NCBI GenBank assembly: GCA_035528395.1
Contig: DATKYR010000269.1
Coordinates: 46,823 to 110,822 of the forward strand
Direction: 5' to 3'
From: NIOZ-UU13 sp035528395
Lineage (GTDB): Bacteria; Planctomycetota; Phycisphaerae; Sedimentisphaerales; Anaerobacaceae
DNA: 64,000 nt
Below the pieces are notes generated by a model. That model did not search any database. It worked only from the letters and a program-made list of their open reading frames with translations, and was not told the DNA's origin. Shown one piece after another: positions 8,803 to 17,300 of the stretch; position 1 is the stretch's first letter; every line of letters begins with the position of its first letter. Both the position numbers and the translations under genes were made by a program.

Positions 8803-9185
8803 TGAAGAAATCAGATATTACTTACATCATCTGTTCTGTTTTTTCGGCTATGACCGCCTTTTTCTACTTCTTTGCTATGTGGCTTCACATCAGGCTGCCG
8901 CGCTATTATCTTTTGGAGCATACCTGGAAATGGGTCAAAGAAGATGGCGTTCCTTCCCAGGGCTGGTATGCAAAACAGGCCTTTGCTTTTTTGGCGGCGG
9001 GTATTGTTACGCTGGTTGTCTATTTTATCCTTAAGCGTTACGTCCGTGCCGAAGCAAACCTAAAACCCGCTCTGACCAGGATGCTCGGCATAGCGGTGAC
9101 ACTGATTGTAATAATCTGCATGGGGTATATGCTGTATTATGAATTTGACAAATGGGGCGTGTTTGCATCTATGGGTTGGCAATGA
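8802..9185 (+). CDS. Small integral membrane protein of unknown function
   Basis: 127 residues from ATG 8802, which overlaps the TAA of the previous (broken) gene. A GTG further upstream would lie inside that gene, so the shorter form is preferred. Three hydrophobic segments are visible: about 7-27 (IICSVFSAMTAFFYFFAMWL), 60-79 (FAFLAAGIVTLVVYFIL) and 97-116 (MLGIAVTLIVIICMGYMLYY). Its stop overlaps the ATG of the ABC permease (ATGA). The position wedged between the broken membrane gene and the permease suggests an accessory membrane subunit of the transporter, by inference only. No family is recognised. Confidence 0.6.
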   Translation: MKKSDITYIICSVFSAMTAFFYFFAMWLHIRLPRYYLLEHTWKWVKEDGVPSQGWYAKQAFAFLAAGIVTLVVYFILKRYVRAEANLKPALTRMLGIAVTLIVIICMGYMLYYEFDKWGVFASMGWQ

Positions 9186-10006
9186 AAGCAATTGTGGATA
9201 CTCCCGTAAGAGGTTGGCGTGACCGCGTCTTTTCAGCAGCGGCATTTTTCTTTGTGTCGGTCTTTATTATCTTTGTCCTGACACTGATTATCACGGACGT
9301 CTTATACGTGGACAAAAAAGCCTTCGCAACGGTCCTGGCCTCCAAATTTATCCGTCACGCTCTTTGGATGAGTATCTGGACGAGCTGTGCCACGACTTTG
9401 ATAGCGCTGCTTTTTGCGGTTCCTATGGGATACTCGTTGAGCCGCTTTCGTTTCCCCGGCCACATCCTGGCTGATGCCATTGTGGATTTGCCCATAGTGT
9501 TTCCTCCGCTGGTAGCTGGTCTGACGCTGTTGGTGTTTTTTTCACAGACGAGGCCCGGCCGATGGATACAGGAAGACCTGGGTATTGAGTTTGTTTTTCA
9601 ACCTAAAGGCATTGTGCTGTGTCAGTTTATAGCTGCCGCAAGTTTTGCTATCCGCTCAGCCAAGACCGCCTTTGACGATGTTGACCGGCGTTATGAAAAT
9701 GTGGCTCTGACCTTAGGCTGCACACAATGGGGCAGTTTTCGCCGGGTTTGTCTGCCTTTGGCCCGGAACGGCATTATAGCGGGTGGCATTTTAACCTGGT
9801 CCCGGGCGTTCGGACTTTTCGGGCCGTTGATGATTTTTGTTGGTTCTTTCCGAGGCCGAACCGAAGTTTTGAGCACTACTATTTTTCTTGAACAATCAGT
9901 CGGAAATCTTGAAGTAGCTCTGGCAATAGCATTGCTGCTTATTGTTGTAGCCTTGATTGCAGTAACAGGAATCCGCCTTGTTGGTGGTTCGGTCATGGTG
10001 AGATGA
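9182..10006 (+). CDS. ABC transporter permease (ModB/CysT type)
   Basis: 274 residues from ATG 9182, which overlaps the preceding stop; an in-frame GTG at 9152 is less likely. About six membrane helices. The cytoplasmic coupling (EAA) loop is clear: RYENVALTLGCTQWGSFRRV with CLPLARNGIIAGGIL following, the segment that docks the ATPase. The LPIVFPPLVAGLTLL helix and FGPLMIFVG are typical of the molybdate/sulfate permease family. It should form the membrane channel with the ATPase encoded in the next, overlapping gene, fed by the ModA-like lipoproteins encoded upstream. Substrate probably an oxyanion; no direct proof. Confidence 0.85.
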   Translation: MKAIVDTPVRGWRDRVFSAAAFFFVSVFIIFVLTLIITDVLYVDKKAFATVLASKFIRHALWMSIWTSCATTLIALLFAVPMGYSLSRFRFPGHILADAIVDLPIVFPPLVAGLTLLVFFSQTRPGRWIQEDLGIEFVFQPKGIVLCQFIAAASFAIRSAKTAFDDVDRRYENVALTLGCTQWGSFRRVCLPLARNGIIAGGILTWSRAFGLFGPLMIFVGSFRGRTEVLSTTIFLEQSVGNLEVALAIALLLIVVALIAVTGIRLVGGSVMVR

Positions 10007-10749
10007 TGATTCGTACCGAAGAAATTTCTTTTCGTATTGGAACATTCCAGCTGCAGCGATTGAGCATCAACATCGCGAAGGGAGAATACTTTATCCTATT
10101 GGGGCCGCCGGGCTCAGGTAAAACAGTCTTTCTGGAGTGCCTTTGCGGTCTTAAAAAGATTGATTCGGGACGAGTTTATATTGATGGACATCAGGTAACC
10201 AACCTTGAACCTCGTGTTCGAAGCATCGGGTATGTACCTCAGGATTACGCCCTCTTTCCGCATCTTTCCGTCGAACGAAACATCGCCTTCGGCTTGCGCG
10301 TCCGTGGTTATAAAAACAAAGAGATACAGGCAAAAATTACCGAGACAGCGGAGCTGCTGGATATCCAACGGTTGCTGAGACGCAGAATCCACGGTCTCAG
10401 TGGTGGTGAAAAACAACGTGTTGCCTTGTCGCGGGCCCTGGTTCTGCAGCCGAAAATTTTACTTCTGGACGAGCCGGTCTGCGCCCTGGATGAGGTTACA
10501 CGGCAGGAAGTCTGCGCACAACTGTTGGACATTCAGCGCCGGCTCGGCCTGACTACCATCCACGTAAGCCATAATCTGGAAGAAGCATTTACTGTAGCTG
10601 ACCGAGCAGCTATCTTAAACGATGGTATACTGCAGCAGGTCGGCTCTCTGGATGAGCTGCTGGGCAAGCCGAACAGCAAGTTTGTTGCTCGCTTTATGCG
10701 ACGCGAAAAAAATCTTCCGTATAGAGATAATACCAATCGCAATGGATGA
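10003..10749 (+). CDS. ABC transporter ATP-binding protein (ModC type, without regulatory domain)
   Basis: 248 residues. Start at ATG 10003 overlapping the permease stop; the ATG three bases later is equally possible. All ABC motifs are present: Walker A GPPGSGKT (residues about 34-41), Q-loop YVPQDYALFPHLSVERNIAF, signature LSGGEKQRVALSRAL, Walker B ILLLDEPVCALD and switch histidine TIHVSHNLEEAF. The protein ends about 25 residues after the RAAILNDGILQQVG segment, so it lacks the C-terminal MOP/TOBE anion-binding domain of E. coli ModC, as in short Mo/W or sulfate ATPases. It is the last gene of the forward operon; about 50 bases later the dispersed repeat region begins. Confidence 0.88.
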   Translation: MMIRTEEISFRIGTFQLQRLSINIAKGEYFILLGPPGSGKTVFLECLCGLKKIDSGRVYIDGHQVTNLEPRVRSIGYVPQDYALFPHLSVERNIAFGLRVRGYKNKEIQAKITETAELLDIQRLLRRRIHGLSGGEKQRVALSRALVLQPKILLLDEPVCALDEVTRQEVCAQLLDIQRRLGLTTIHVSHNLEEAFTVADRAAILNDGILQQVGSLDELLGKPNSKFVARFMRREKNLPYRDNTNRNG

Positions 10750-11131
10750 GGTGAGTAGTGAGTAAAATAAGTGAACTAACTCGTGCCACAGGTAAGTATG
10801 AAGTGCCTAAAGTGACAGCGAAACTGTCATTCTGAGCGAAGCGAAGAATCTCTTTTTCGTTGGCCAGATCCTTCCGCTGCGCCTCAGAGCTTGCCGAAGG
10901 GATGACACGTAATACGAATTCAAGTTAATTCTTGCGCCTTACTCTAAAAGCGTTCCGGCCGTGAGGGTGGGATAAATGGCCACTATATCATAAATCGTCA
11001 TTATATAAAGCGCACTTATTAAGTTGAATTGGTATAAGTGTCACTTTAGCTCACTTTAGTCACTTTCCGGATAACCAATTAACCACATATTGTTTACTGT
11101 TGCCGCTTTGTTTGGTGAGGTGGCATTAGTC
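10750..11131 (+). other. Intergenic region with dispersed repeats
   Basis: This gap separates two convergent operons. It holds the hairpin repeat at 10801-10910, and short CTAAAGTGA-type repeats at about 10797-10816 and 11038-11062. No ORF with support and no obvious intrinsic terminator for either operon was found. Confidence 0.6.
10801..10910 (+). repeat. Dispersed hairpin repeat, copy A (inverted relative to 25657-25777)
   Basis: The segment contains TGTCATTCTGAGCGAAGCG and its near complement in the second half, then CGTTGGCCAGATCCTTC and CTTGCCGAAGGGATGACACG. It is nearly identical to the reverse complement of 25657-25777, apart from an 11-base piece missing here. A shorter relative lies within 17990-18080. 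The element has the size and internal symmetry of a non-coding miniature mobile or REP-like element. Confidence 0.75.
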
Positions 11132-11788
11132 TTACTCAATTAGTCGCCCGTCAACCATCTGCAGGGTGCGGGTGGCGTGTGCGGCCGCCCTGACATCGTG
11201 AGTAACAAGCAGCACACATCCACCCTCAGCGACATATTGACTGAGGTAACCGAATACAATATCAGCATTGTCTTCGTCCAGATTTCCGGTAGGTTCGTCG
11301 GCTAATATAATTTTCGGCTTATTCAATAGCGAGCGAGCCAGGGCCGTGCGTTGCCTCTGGCCGGTGCTAAGCTGGGCCGGCACATGACCGGCGCGATCAT
11401 CCAGCCCGAAACGACTGACGAGTTCCTGCGTTCTTTGGTTGGCCCCTTTGGCTGGCAGGGCCAGCGAAGGAGCAAGAATATTCTGCCGTACTGTCAGGTA
11501 TGGAATCAGGTGGAACTGCTGAAATACGAACCCAATCATGCGTGCCCGCATCTGGCTTCGTTTCTCGGGACTGAGCGCATACGGGTCATTACCATCCAGG
11601 CTGACCTGCCCGGTGTTGGGTCTTAGAAGACCACCGGCGATCAACAGCAGTGTGGTCTTTCCACAACCACTCGGACCTCGCACCGCTAAAAATTCACCCG
11701 GCGAGACGGATAAGCAGACCTCATCGAGAGCCGTTACCTTGCCTTCCGGGCCGTTAAACCACTTACTGATATTTTTGAACTCAAGCAT
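11132..11788 (-). CDS. ABC transporter ATP-binding protein (LolD/MacB type)
   Basis: 218 residues from ATG 11788 (MLEFKNISKWF); a TTG start at 11827 would add 13 residues but looks unlike the family. Motifs: Walker A GPSGCGKTT, Q-loop FVFQQFHLIPYLTVRQNI, signature LSTGQRQRTALARSLL, Walker B IILADEPTGNLD and switch VLLVTHDVRAAA. This subfamily powers FtsX/MacB-type permeases that extract or move lipoproteins and other substrates at the inner membrane rather than import solutes. The partner permease is encoded directly upstream (11870-13156), 81 bases away, in the same reverse operon. Confidence 0.87.
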   Translation of the reverse strand: MLEFKNISKWFNGPEGKVTALDEVCLSVSPGEFLAVRGPSGCGKTTLLLIAGGLLRPNTGQVSLDGNDPYALSPEKRSQMRARMIGFVFQQFHLIPYLTVRQNILAPSLALPAKGANQRTQELVSRFGLDDRAGHVPAQLSTGQRQRTALARSLLNKPKIILADEPTGNLDEDNADIVFGYLSQYVAEGGCVLLVTHDVRAAAHATRTLQMVDGRLIE

Positions 11789-11869
11789 TCTTATATCAAG
11801 ACAACAGACTTCAGACTCAAAACCCAAGATCTCAGAATTATATCTCTTGCGTTTTGAATCTTGTACAGT

Positions 11870-13156
11870 TTACTCTTCTCTTAACACATCTGCCGGGTCC
11901 TGTCGAATTGCCATCATAGTTGGAATCCATCCGGCGATGACTGCCAGAGCGGCGGCTCCTCCGACAGAAAGTACCAGTAAATCAACCACAGAGAGGTCCG
12001 TACCGGTTATCCGTATCCGTGTTCCTTCGAGGGCCGCGCTAAAGTAAACGGATGCCAGCACGCCGGCGCAAAAGCCCAGAACCCCACCTAACACACCAAC
12101 CAGGATATGCCTGGAGAGGAACATGACCAGGATACCTTTAGCAGAGACTCCGAGTGTACGCAGAACCCCGATTTCTTCCCGCCGTGCCCGGACGTTCGTA
12201 AATCCCAACAGCGCTACCCAAACTGCGCAAGCCGTTACAATCACAAGTGTCATTATGGACGCCAGGCGTTCGTGAACCGCCCTGAGGTGTTGCCTGCCCA
12301 GCTTTTCCTTTTCGATGGCGATTTTAGCTTCCTCCTCGACTTTGGTACGGGCCTCGGCACGTGCCAGAGCACGGGACCCTCGTTCGATAACCTGCGTGCC
12401 GGGCAGGATGGCCGCGATCTCCTTGCGTATTAGCGGCAACGCATCTCCGGTACACAGGCATTCCAAAGCCAGGATGGCATTGATAAGACCCTGTTTATCC
12501 AGCAATTCCTGGGCTTCTGCCAGGTATATCCAGGCTGTTATATCATCCTTGTCCCCGCGCTCCTTGTGGCAGGCGTGTATTGTAAACTCTTTTCCCATCA
12601 ACTTAACCTTTTCACCGACCTTCAGGTCCAGGCTTCGATGAAGCTCATAACCCAGACTGATGGTTCCCGGTGGTACCGGTTGTACCATTGGTTTGACTGG
12701 GTTCTTGTGTAAGTTGGGGACTTCGCCGCGAGCGCCAACCAAAATAATCTTGCGCTTTCGTTCGGGCCATTCGATTTTCTGCTGTAAGCTGGGAAGAAAA
12801 TGACGCACCGTAACGATTCTGGAATTAGCCAGCTCATGCACGTAATCTTCGGGCATATACTTGGATGCGTAATCCTCCGCATACCAGTCGGCCAGGTTCT
12901 GGTCCTTGGGCAGAATGACAACGTTAAAACCAAGCTTGAGCATGGCCTTGCGGGTGTCGTCCTTAAGCTCAGCCATTCTTTTAGCCAGCTCCTCCTGTTT
13001 TGCTTCAAGTATCTGGCCTGTGCGGAGGTCATGGATGCGTAATAGTGTAACAGAGCCGATGAACGAAGCACTGGCCACCATTACCGACAGCACACCCAAC
13101 GCAAAGTTCATCCTGCGATGCAGGATTTCGCTGGCCACCAGCTTCCAAATCGTCAT
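11870..13156 (-). CDS. FtsX/MacB-family ABC transporter permease
   Basis: 428 residues from ATG 13156, overlapping the stop of the preceding gene by four bases. The topology is that of the MacB/LolCE family: helix 1 about 16-38, a periplasmic domain of about 260 residues rich in charged residues (with an ARTKVEEEAKIAIEKEKLG coiled-coil-like stretch just before helix 2), then three C-terminal helices about 305-328, 352-378 and 395-415. FTNVRARREEIGVLRTLG after helix 2 is the cytoplasmic coupling helix. The C-terminus IRQDPADVLREE is typical of the family. It works with the ATPase at 11132; the substrate is unknown. Confidence 0.86.
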   Translation of the reverse strand: MTIWKLVASEILHRRMNFALGVLSVMVASASFIGSVTLLRIHDLRTGQILEAKQEELAKRMAELKDDTRKAMLKLGFNVVILPKDQNLADWYAEDYASKYMPEDYVHELANSRIVTVRHFLPSLQQKIEWPERKRKIILVGARGEVPNLHKNPVKPMVQPVPPGTISLGYELHRSLDLKVGEKVKLMGKEFTIHACHKERGDKDDITAWIYLAEAQELLDKQGLINAILALECLCTGDALPLIRKEIAAILPGTQVIERGSRALARAEARTKVEEEAKIAIEKEKLGRQHLRAVHERLASIMTLVIVTACAVWVALLGFTNVRARREEIGVLRTLGVSAKGILVMFLSRHILVGVLGGVLGFCAGVLASVYFSAALEGTRIRITGTDLSVVDLLVLSVGGAAALAVIAGWIPTMMAIRQDPADVLREE

Positions 13157-14361
13157 AGGTGTCCCTTTCTGCGCGGACTGATAGCCATTGTTCCTAAAAC
13201 GACCACCAGCAGAATGACCGCCAGCATTACCCCGGTTGTTCCCATAATGCCTAATCCAAGAAGTTTTCGCTCTTTGGCTTCGACCGCGTTGACCGGTACG
13301 TCGTTTACCGGGGTCGGCCCATCCATAGAGGCTGTGACATTATCCTCCAGAGAATTTCCAATTTCTTTGTCTTCCGTTTTCAGATTCTCTTCAGCCGGTG
13401 CTTCCGGCATTACACCCGTCAGCTCCGGCACTTCATTGTATGTCTCGTAGTATTCCTCGTAGAACCGCATCGCGGCTGCGTCCCAGTTTGCGGCCATAAG
13501 TATATCCATACCAGGATTCAACATTTTGATTTCACAACCACAGGGCCCAACCAGGAAAGCGATGGTTTCTCGAATGTTGTCCGACGTAATACCTTCCCCA
13601 ATGAGCGCATAAAGGGCCCGACCTCGCCCAAATACGGGAAACATTACAGGCTTATCCGAATACTCGTCAAGGTCCAACTCGCTGTTCAACAACAAGGTCA
13701 GAAGCATACGCTCATTGGGGTCTGAGCGCGAAACAGGTAAAATCGAAAACGAGTATGTTATTTCAGGCACGCCCGGTTCATCAGGTATAGACTCGGCTTC
13801 TTCTTTTAGTTCCCGGGTCGCCGTTTCCAGTTCCTGTTCGAGCAGTTGAAGAGCTGCTTTGTCCTTATCGGCTTTACCCGATTCAACGAAAATCCATACC
13901 GCTGTTTGGCCTTCAATCAAATGCTCAGCCAACTTTTGACGCGTCGGGGACTGAAGCAAAGCCGCCACTGTTGAGCGCGTGAGCTGGCCCTGCCAAATGG
14001 GGGGTGTCCGACCTCTTGCCGACGGATACCAGAGAACAAGAACCGGTAGTGTCTCCGGGAGCTCTTCGCTCGTTAATAGAAGACTCTTAATTTTCTCGTC
14101 CGTGGTTGTGGTAATATCCACTTCCAAAATGTGTAAGTTCAGAAGAGCTTCTGCCTCGGAGTCTTCCTGTCGCAGCTCATCCAGGAGCTGCTTGTCGTCC
14201 TCTGTCAACTGACCTCGATGGATTAATACCGCCTCATAATAATCCGCCGGCCATCTTTCCATCGCGTATCGAAAAACCGGCACTGAACAGGCAAATACCG
14301 GCTGCTCTACCAAAATGAAAAGGATTATCAACATTATTATTATAGTTCGCTGTCGTTTCAT
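13153..14361 (-). CDS. Conserved exported, membrane-anchored protein of unknown function
   Basis: 402 residues from ATG 14361, which has AGG upstream; a TTG at 14376 would add five residues. A signal peptide (RTIIIMLIILFILVEQPVFA) is followed by CSVPVFRYAMERWPADYYEA. The middle is mixed alpha/beta with two thioredoxin-like halves suggested by VLVLWYPSARGRTPPIWQG and the FLVGPCGCEIKMLNPG segment, the latter with a C-x-C pair. Residues about 330-370 are a low-complexity linker. A C-terminal membrane helix (LGIMGTTGVMLAVILLVVVLG) precedes a basic tail. It lies in one operon with the propeller fusion upstream and the FtsX permease downstream (ATGA overlap), which suggests they act as one envelope complex. 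Confidence 0.7.
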   Translation of the reverse strand: MKRQRTIIIMLIILFILVEQPVFACSVPVFRYAMERWPADYYEAVLIHRGQLTEDDKQLLDELRQEDSEAEALLNLHILEVDITTTTDEKIKSLLLTSEELPETLPVLVLWYPSARGRTPPIWQGQLTRSTVAALLQSPTRQKLAEHLIEGQTAVWIFVESGKADKDKAALQLLEQELETATRELKEEAESIPDEPGVPEITYSFSILPVSRSDPNERMLLTLLLNSELDLDEYSDKPVMFPVFGRGRALYALIGEGITSDNIRETIAFLVGPCGCEIKMLNPGMDILMAANWDAAAMRFYEEYYETYNEVPELTGVMPEAPAEENLKTEDKEIGNSLEDNVTASMDGPTPVNDVPVNAVEAKERKLLGLGIMGTTGVMLAVILLVVVLGTMAISPRRKGHL

Positions 14362-14376
14362 ATCTTTAGACCTCAA

Positions 14377-17300
14377 CTATTCATTTCCTGCAAAACAAAT
14401 TATTTTACCATTTTTGGTCGCAAGATACAACCGGTTATTTGCTGCGGCCATTCCATCCCACACGGGTATCGATTCAAGTTTGTATTCTGCTAATTTCTTC
14501 CCATCCGAGGCGGATACGACTAACAACAAACCTCCTTTTCTACCTCCGATGGCGGCATTTTGTTCGGTGAGCTTTGCCTGAATTACGGGGTCATTAGGAA
14601 GCTTGAACGCCTCCTCCTCATCAACAACATCCAACGGCCCGGCAATGAATAATGTTTTGTTTACCTGTCCCTGCGTCTGGCGACGCAAGTCGGGGCGGCG
14701 GGCCAGAACCATAGCTCGAACATGAAGCGAGGGTTCCTCATCCAACCAATTGAAACTGGCGGCAGAGCGGGCCGATAGCGGGAAACTCTTGCGAACTCCC
14801 CTGTCAGCAACAGAAGAGTTTCTCTTTTTGGAGCTGGCATTCATTTGGCGTTCAGCCGCCACAACGCGCTGAATTGATTCGGCCTTGATTTGCTTGTCGG
14901 CGGCATAAAGCTGATATTCCAACACCGATGATTGACACAGATATTCGGGCTTGCGCCCGAAGCCATAGACAGATTGAGCTTGCCCTGAGCCTGTCGAAGG
15001 GTCATAAACCATAATCCGCCCGGACGGAACATAACAGCCGGCACGGGGCCATCCACCCCACCCCGAAGCGACGCTTTTGCCAAACATCCAGTAGGAGCGG
15101 TGGAACCATGAGTCGTCCAGAAAACCGATTGTACAGAACAGATGCACCCCCTCGCCGGTCTGCTCGGTCGCGTTCACCGGGGCGATTTGCTGACGGGTAC
15201 CCTGCAGGTCGAATCGCTGAGACCGCATATAGACATATCGGCCGTCACTTGACAAAACGTCCGTCAGTGCAACCGGCATATTCAGACCTTTGACGTACAC
15301 CTGCAGGTTCTCGCCGGTCTCCGGGTCTCGGTCGTCGAGAATGTTCTCAGATAGTTTTCGCCCTGTTTTCGGGTCGAGCCGTAAGAAGCGTATGCCTCCG
15401 TCCAGGAACATCGACCTTCCCGCAACGCAGTACAAGACAGCCTGCCCTGGGCCTGTCGAAGGAGCTTGCCCTGAGCCTGCCGAAGGAGCCTGCCCTGAGC
15501 CTGTCGAAGGGTCGTCCTGGACGAGCACACTGCCGTGGACCGGCCAGACTGATTCCAATTGTTCAAACGCCGTCAATCGCAGGTCTTTGGGTGCCGCGCG
15601 GAAACGCCAGGCAAGCGCACCGTCGGAGGCGGCAAGACAATAAACCCAGCCGTCAGCCGAGCCGAAAAGGACCCGGCCCTGGTAGATTGTAGGCGGCGAG
15701 TCAACCCGTCCCCCGGTTGTATAGCTCCAGAGTATTTTCCCTGAGCTTTCATCAAGGGCATATACCGTATGTGTGTCGATGGACGCTACGAAAAGCTTGC
15801 CATCGGCGACCACCACACTGCTGAGTTTGCCGCCCAGGTCGGTTTGCCATGAGCGTTTCAACTCGGCGGGGACGGATGTTTTTGTGAAGCCGCTGCGCGC
15901 CGCGTCGTGGCGATAAGTGGGCCAGTCTTCCGGATTTTCGATTTTTGGTTGTCGATTATCGATTTTACCGTATGCCGGGCCACGCTCGAGTCTGTCAGCG
16001 TCAGGTACTTCCTTCGGGACCTCGCGGGAGGTGGACACCGGAGCCAAAGCATTGAATCCGTTGAGCTTCGACTCAATGTAGCAGGCACAGGGATGTTGTG
16101 GCGCGTAAACCAGCCCGTTAGAAGGCATAATACCGTAAAGGCAGGCGCCTCGCACCCAGTGATTTGTGGTCCAGTGTTCCGAGTCCAGGTCAACGAATTC
16201 GATACCGGTTCTCGACGTTAGTATATACCGGTCAGTCGCTTTGCTGCGATGGCATCTATGGTGGAACCAATAAATGTCAATATCAGGTGGAAACTCTTTT
16301 TTGATTTGACCTGTGTGCAGGTCCACTCCTGTGAATACACCTGTGTCTTTTCCGTTTGCGATTGCCCCGGACCAGACCAGGCCGTCGATAACAAGAAGGT
16401 CCTCCGGAGAATTGTGTCCGGACCTGGCTTGTTTGGCTGTCCACAGCGTCTCGCCGGTTTGCGCTGAGAAGGCCGTTATGGCCCTGTTTCCACCTGAGAA
16501 CAGTACGACATCCTCGTACACGACAAGTGTCGGCGCGTAGCCGGTTAGAATAGGAGAGCGTCGGGATGCCGGCTCCGATATCCACTTTTGCTCGCCATTT
16601 TCTCTGTCTAAGCACACGACCTTTTCCCCATTATGGAAGTAAACATATTTCGAGTCGGCGGCCAGAGTCAGCGGAGTTACACGCTGGGCCTTCTGCCACA
16701 GGACTTTCCCTGTGTCGGACTGGACAGCCATTATTCTTCGCTCTTTTTCATCCCACGCCCAGTCTTTGTTTGCGCGATTCGTAGGGTCCCAGATATACGT
16801 GGACTCCGGCCTGAACTCTTTCCACTTTACCGGAGAATCTGTAACCAGCAGGAACAGCACACCATCCGAAGCAATGACCTCCTCGGTTGTCTTAGTGCCG
16901 TCATAGGTGCGAATAGTCCGGCCCGTTGCCGCGTCAAGCACAATCAGCGGGGCATCGAGTCCGAGTGTAACATAGACGCGGTCCCCTACGGCGACCAGTC
17001 GGCGAGGAAGCTGGGCAGGGCCGCTCTTGAGAGGCCACAGATGAGTATTCCACGACGAAATCGGCCGCTTCCATAAAATCGTGCCGTTGAAAGCGTCCCG
17101 CGCAATCAGCGACCATTTTGCAGGCAACTGGATGGAGGCAGTCGGGCCTTCATCAAAAATGTAAAAGAGCCGTCCGCCGGTCGATACCAGCGCGCTCACG
17201 CTGGCCATATGGTCGTGATGACGTGCCCATCTTGGGCTTCCGACCCATTGCAAATGGCGAGGTGGTCCGACGACCGTATCGTGGGCAACGGCATTGTTGC

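Noticed and set aside
15290..15643. Forward ORF with PEGACPEPAEGACPEPVEG repeats
   Set aside because: It is the shadow of the 24-base repeat in the reverse propeller gene.
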